Source of the DNA: Gordonia zhenghanii
GTDB lineage: Bacteria > Actinomycetota > Actinomycetes > Mycobacteriales > Mycobacteriaceae
Assembly (NCBI RefSeq): GCF_021738965.1
Contig: NZ_JAKKOQ010000006.1
Span: 62,001 to 126,000 of the forward strand
Direction: 5' to 3'
Length of the DNA stretch: 64,000 nt
Shown here: positions 62,790 through 64,000 of the stretch, in pieces
Layout: each line of letters begins with the position of its first letter
Position numbering within the stretch: position 1 is the first letter of the stretch
The notes under the pieces: generated by a model
Database searches by the model: none
Told to the model about the DNA's origin: nothing
The model's input: only the letters and a program-made list of their open reading frames with translations
Position numbers and translations under genes: made by a program

Positions 62790-64000
62790 CAGTCAGTCAG
62801 TTCGTGCGCCTCGACGACGAAGCCCGCTGCACGGAGACGGACGGCGAGGACGTCGCCCATCGCGACCGCCGGTGTCAGGACTCCTGAGCGGTCCGGGAGC
62901 GCGTCGCGGTCGAGCGCGAGGGTCAGTGCACTCTCACCGAGCATCACCGCGGTCGCCTTGTAGCCCGGGTCGCCGTGCGCACGCATCTGCGATCGGTATC
63001 GGCGTCCGGTGGTGGTGCGTGTGAACGTCTGGGTGACGAAATGTCCTGCGTCACGCGACTTCTCGGCCGGTCCCTCGCCGGGTTTCGGGAGGAGGTAGTC
63101 GAGGAGTTTGCGGGTGGGACGGAAGCTCATCGCACCGAGGAAGGCTCCGGTGCCGACCGAGACCGCGCCTGCGAGCAGTGCGGACAGACCGGGGACGCCG
63201 CCGACCGCCATCGTCTCCTGATAGCGGAACGCGTCGCCGTAGGCGCCGTTGAGCAGTGCGTTGGAGCGTCGGACGATTCGCGTGTTGTACGACGCCATGA
63301 AGAACGGTGCGAGTGTTCCGCTCAGCGACGGATCGACTCGATGGGCGTCGACGGGGGAGATGTCGCTCGGCTCGGAGTTCATCCCGGCCCGCGGGGTGTC
63401 GCCGGGACCGCCCGACAACGCTTGCGGGTTCAACAGTAGGCGCCGGGTCTGCGCGTCCTTCGCCTGATCGGCGATCACCCGTATCGAGTCGACGGTGCCG
63501 CCCGACGCGCCGCCGCGCATCGAGGTGAGCACCATCGTGGTGTCGGTCATCTCGCCCGCGCCGTCTTCGCTGATCTTCTTGTGCAGGACGTAGGCGCCGA
63601 GATCGGAGGGAATCGAGTCGAACCCGCACGCGTGGACGATCCGCGCGCCGGAACTCCGAGCCGTCTCGTCGACCTTGTCGATCGCGAAGCGAACGAACGG
63701 GACCTCACCGGTCAGATCGACGTAGTCGGTGCCCGCAGAGGCCGCGGCGACCACCAGGTTCTCGCCGTACCGCAGGTAGGGGCCGACTGTCGTGCACACG
63801 ACTCGGGTGCGGGCGCACATCGCGTCGAGCGACGCAGGCGAATCCGAGTCGGCGACGACCAGCGGCCACGCCGCCGCGGCGTCGCCGAGCCTGCGGCGCA
63901 CCGCCGCCAGCTTGGTCTCCGATCGCCCCGCCAGCGCCACCTTGGTGCCCGAAGGTGCGTGCTGTGCGAGGTACGTGGCGGTGAGTTCGCCCACGAAACC
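62789..64000 (-). CDS. Saccharopine-dehydrogenase-like trans-acting enoyl reductase family protein, N-terminus cut by window
   Basis: At least 403 residues are visible, read from the right edge (GFVGELTATYLAQHAPSG) to the stop. Rossmann-type N-terminus missing its first few residues, then VALAGRSETKLAAVRRRLG, TVGPYLRYGENLVVAAASAGTDYVD, and ACGFDSIPSDLGAYVL. This is the family of mycobacterial Rv2449c/Rv2953, the latter a trans-acting enoyl reductase for phthiocerol/phenolphthiocerol lipids. The substrate here is unknown; a role in complex lipid synthesis is inferred. Confidence 0.88.
   Translation of the reverse strand, partial: GFVGELTATYLAQHAPSGTKVALAGRSETKLAAVRRRLGDAAAAWPLVVADSDSPASLDAMCARTRVVCTTVGPYLRYGENLVVAAASAGTDYVDLTGEVPFVRFAIDKVDETARSSGARIVHACGFDSIPSDLGAYVLHKKISEDGAGEMTDTTMVLTSMRGGASGGTVDSIRVIADQAKDAQTRRLLLNPQALSGGPGDTPRAGMNSEPSDISPVDAHRVDPSLSGTLAPFFMASYNTRIVRRSNALLNGAYGDAFRYQETMAVGGVPGLSALLAGAVSVGTGAFLGAMSFRPTRKLLDYLLPKPGEGPAEKSRDAGHFVTQTFTRTTTGRRYRSQMRAHGDPGYKATAVMLGESALTLALDRDALPDRSGVLTPAVAMGDVLAVRLRAAGFVVEAHELTD

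Noticed and set aside
1..64000. tRNA, rRNA, prophage or insertion-sequence genes
   Set aside because: No tRNA cloverleaf, rRNA, transposase or integrase sequence was recognised by eye in either strand; a tRNAscan or ISfinder search was not possible.

Overview
The window is GC-rich chromosomal DNA from a mycolic-acid actinobacterium of the order Mycobacteriales. Gordonia or a close relative is my best guess. The reasons are the mycothiol gene mshA, a SenX3-RegX3 pair, a bS22-type 33-residue ribosomal protein, an F420-type oxidoreductase, and long runs of genes in the order I remember from the Mycobacterium tuberculosis interval Rv0486-Rv0548c. Several accessory insertions break that order. Product names rest on motifs and gene context read by eye; no search was run.

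Layout. 1-2.7 kb: a minus-strand zinc-type ABC importer (permease, ATPase, His-rich lipoprotein) behind a Zur-like palindrome. 2.8-10.9 kb: mshA, a YbjN protein, an acyl-CoA ligase and crotonase pair, a repeat-filled spacer, gpmA, a small acetyltransferase, and senX3-regX3, in which the kinase lacks membrane segments. 10.9-20 kb: a cysteine-cluster protein, an Ppx/GppA phosphatase, a disordered membrane protein, a TIM-barrel isomerase, a thioesterase, proC, a small excisionase-like DNA-binding protein, bS22, an SDR enzyme and an acyltransferase. 20-31 kb: a HAD phosphatase, a glutaredoxin, and the haem genes hemA-hemC-hemD-hemB, with hemL further on after four membrane or secreted proteins. 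30.9-35.6 kb: the system II cytochrome c maturation operon (thioredoxin-like lipoprotein, CcdA, ResB, CcsB), so haem synthesis and haem attachment lie side by side. 35.6-43.2 kb: a BldC-like regulator, a DUF4229-like protein with a cysteine desulfhydrase-like enzyme, a MacB/FtsX-type ABC exporter, a frameshifted BASS-family transporter, and a leaderless two-gene unit encoding an HTH protein and a double Clp-N protein with a Gly/Arg-rich linker. 43.2-52.2 kb: the menaquinone block (menA, menE, menB and a hotdog thioesterase) with two DUF3349 paralogues, pitA and an F420-type oxidoreductase.

52.2-62.2 kb is accessory. It holds small hypothetical and acetyltransferase genes, an ArsR-AHSA1 pair ending in a truncated and frameshifted RibD-C remnant, then a metal island. 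The island has a two-component system whose short sensor loop is His-rich, a divergent PLP cysteine-synthase-like enzyme with an MFS transporter, a DUF1541 lipoprotein behind a perfect CsoR-type palindrome, and a CPH-motif (CopB-type) P-type ATPase. Its base composition is visibly lower in GC than its flanks. 62.2-64 kb returns to ordinary sequence with a hexapeptide acetyltransferase and an enoyl-reductase-like protein cut by the window edge.

Two features recur. Many starts lie 6-7 bases after a TANNNT hexamer, the arrangement of leaderless transcripts. A TCGAGCGGAGTCGA-type repeat occupies three gene junctions, one copy pair forming a perfect 16-bp hairpin between converging genes. The best candidates for undescribed biology are the HTH/double Clp-N unit and the copper island's PLP enzyme plus exporter.
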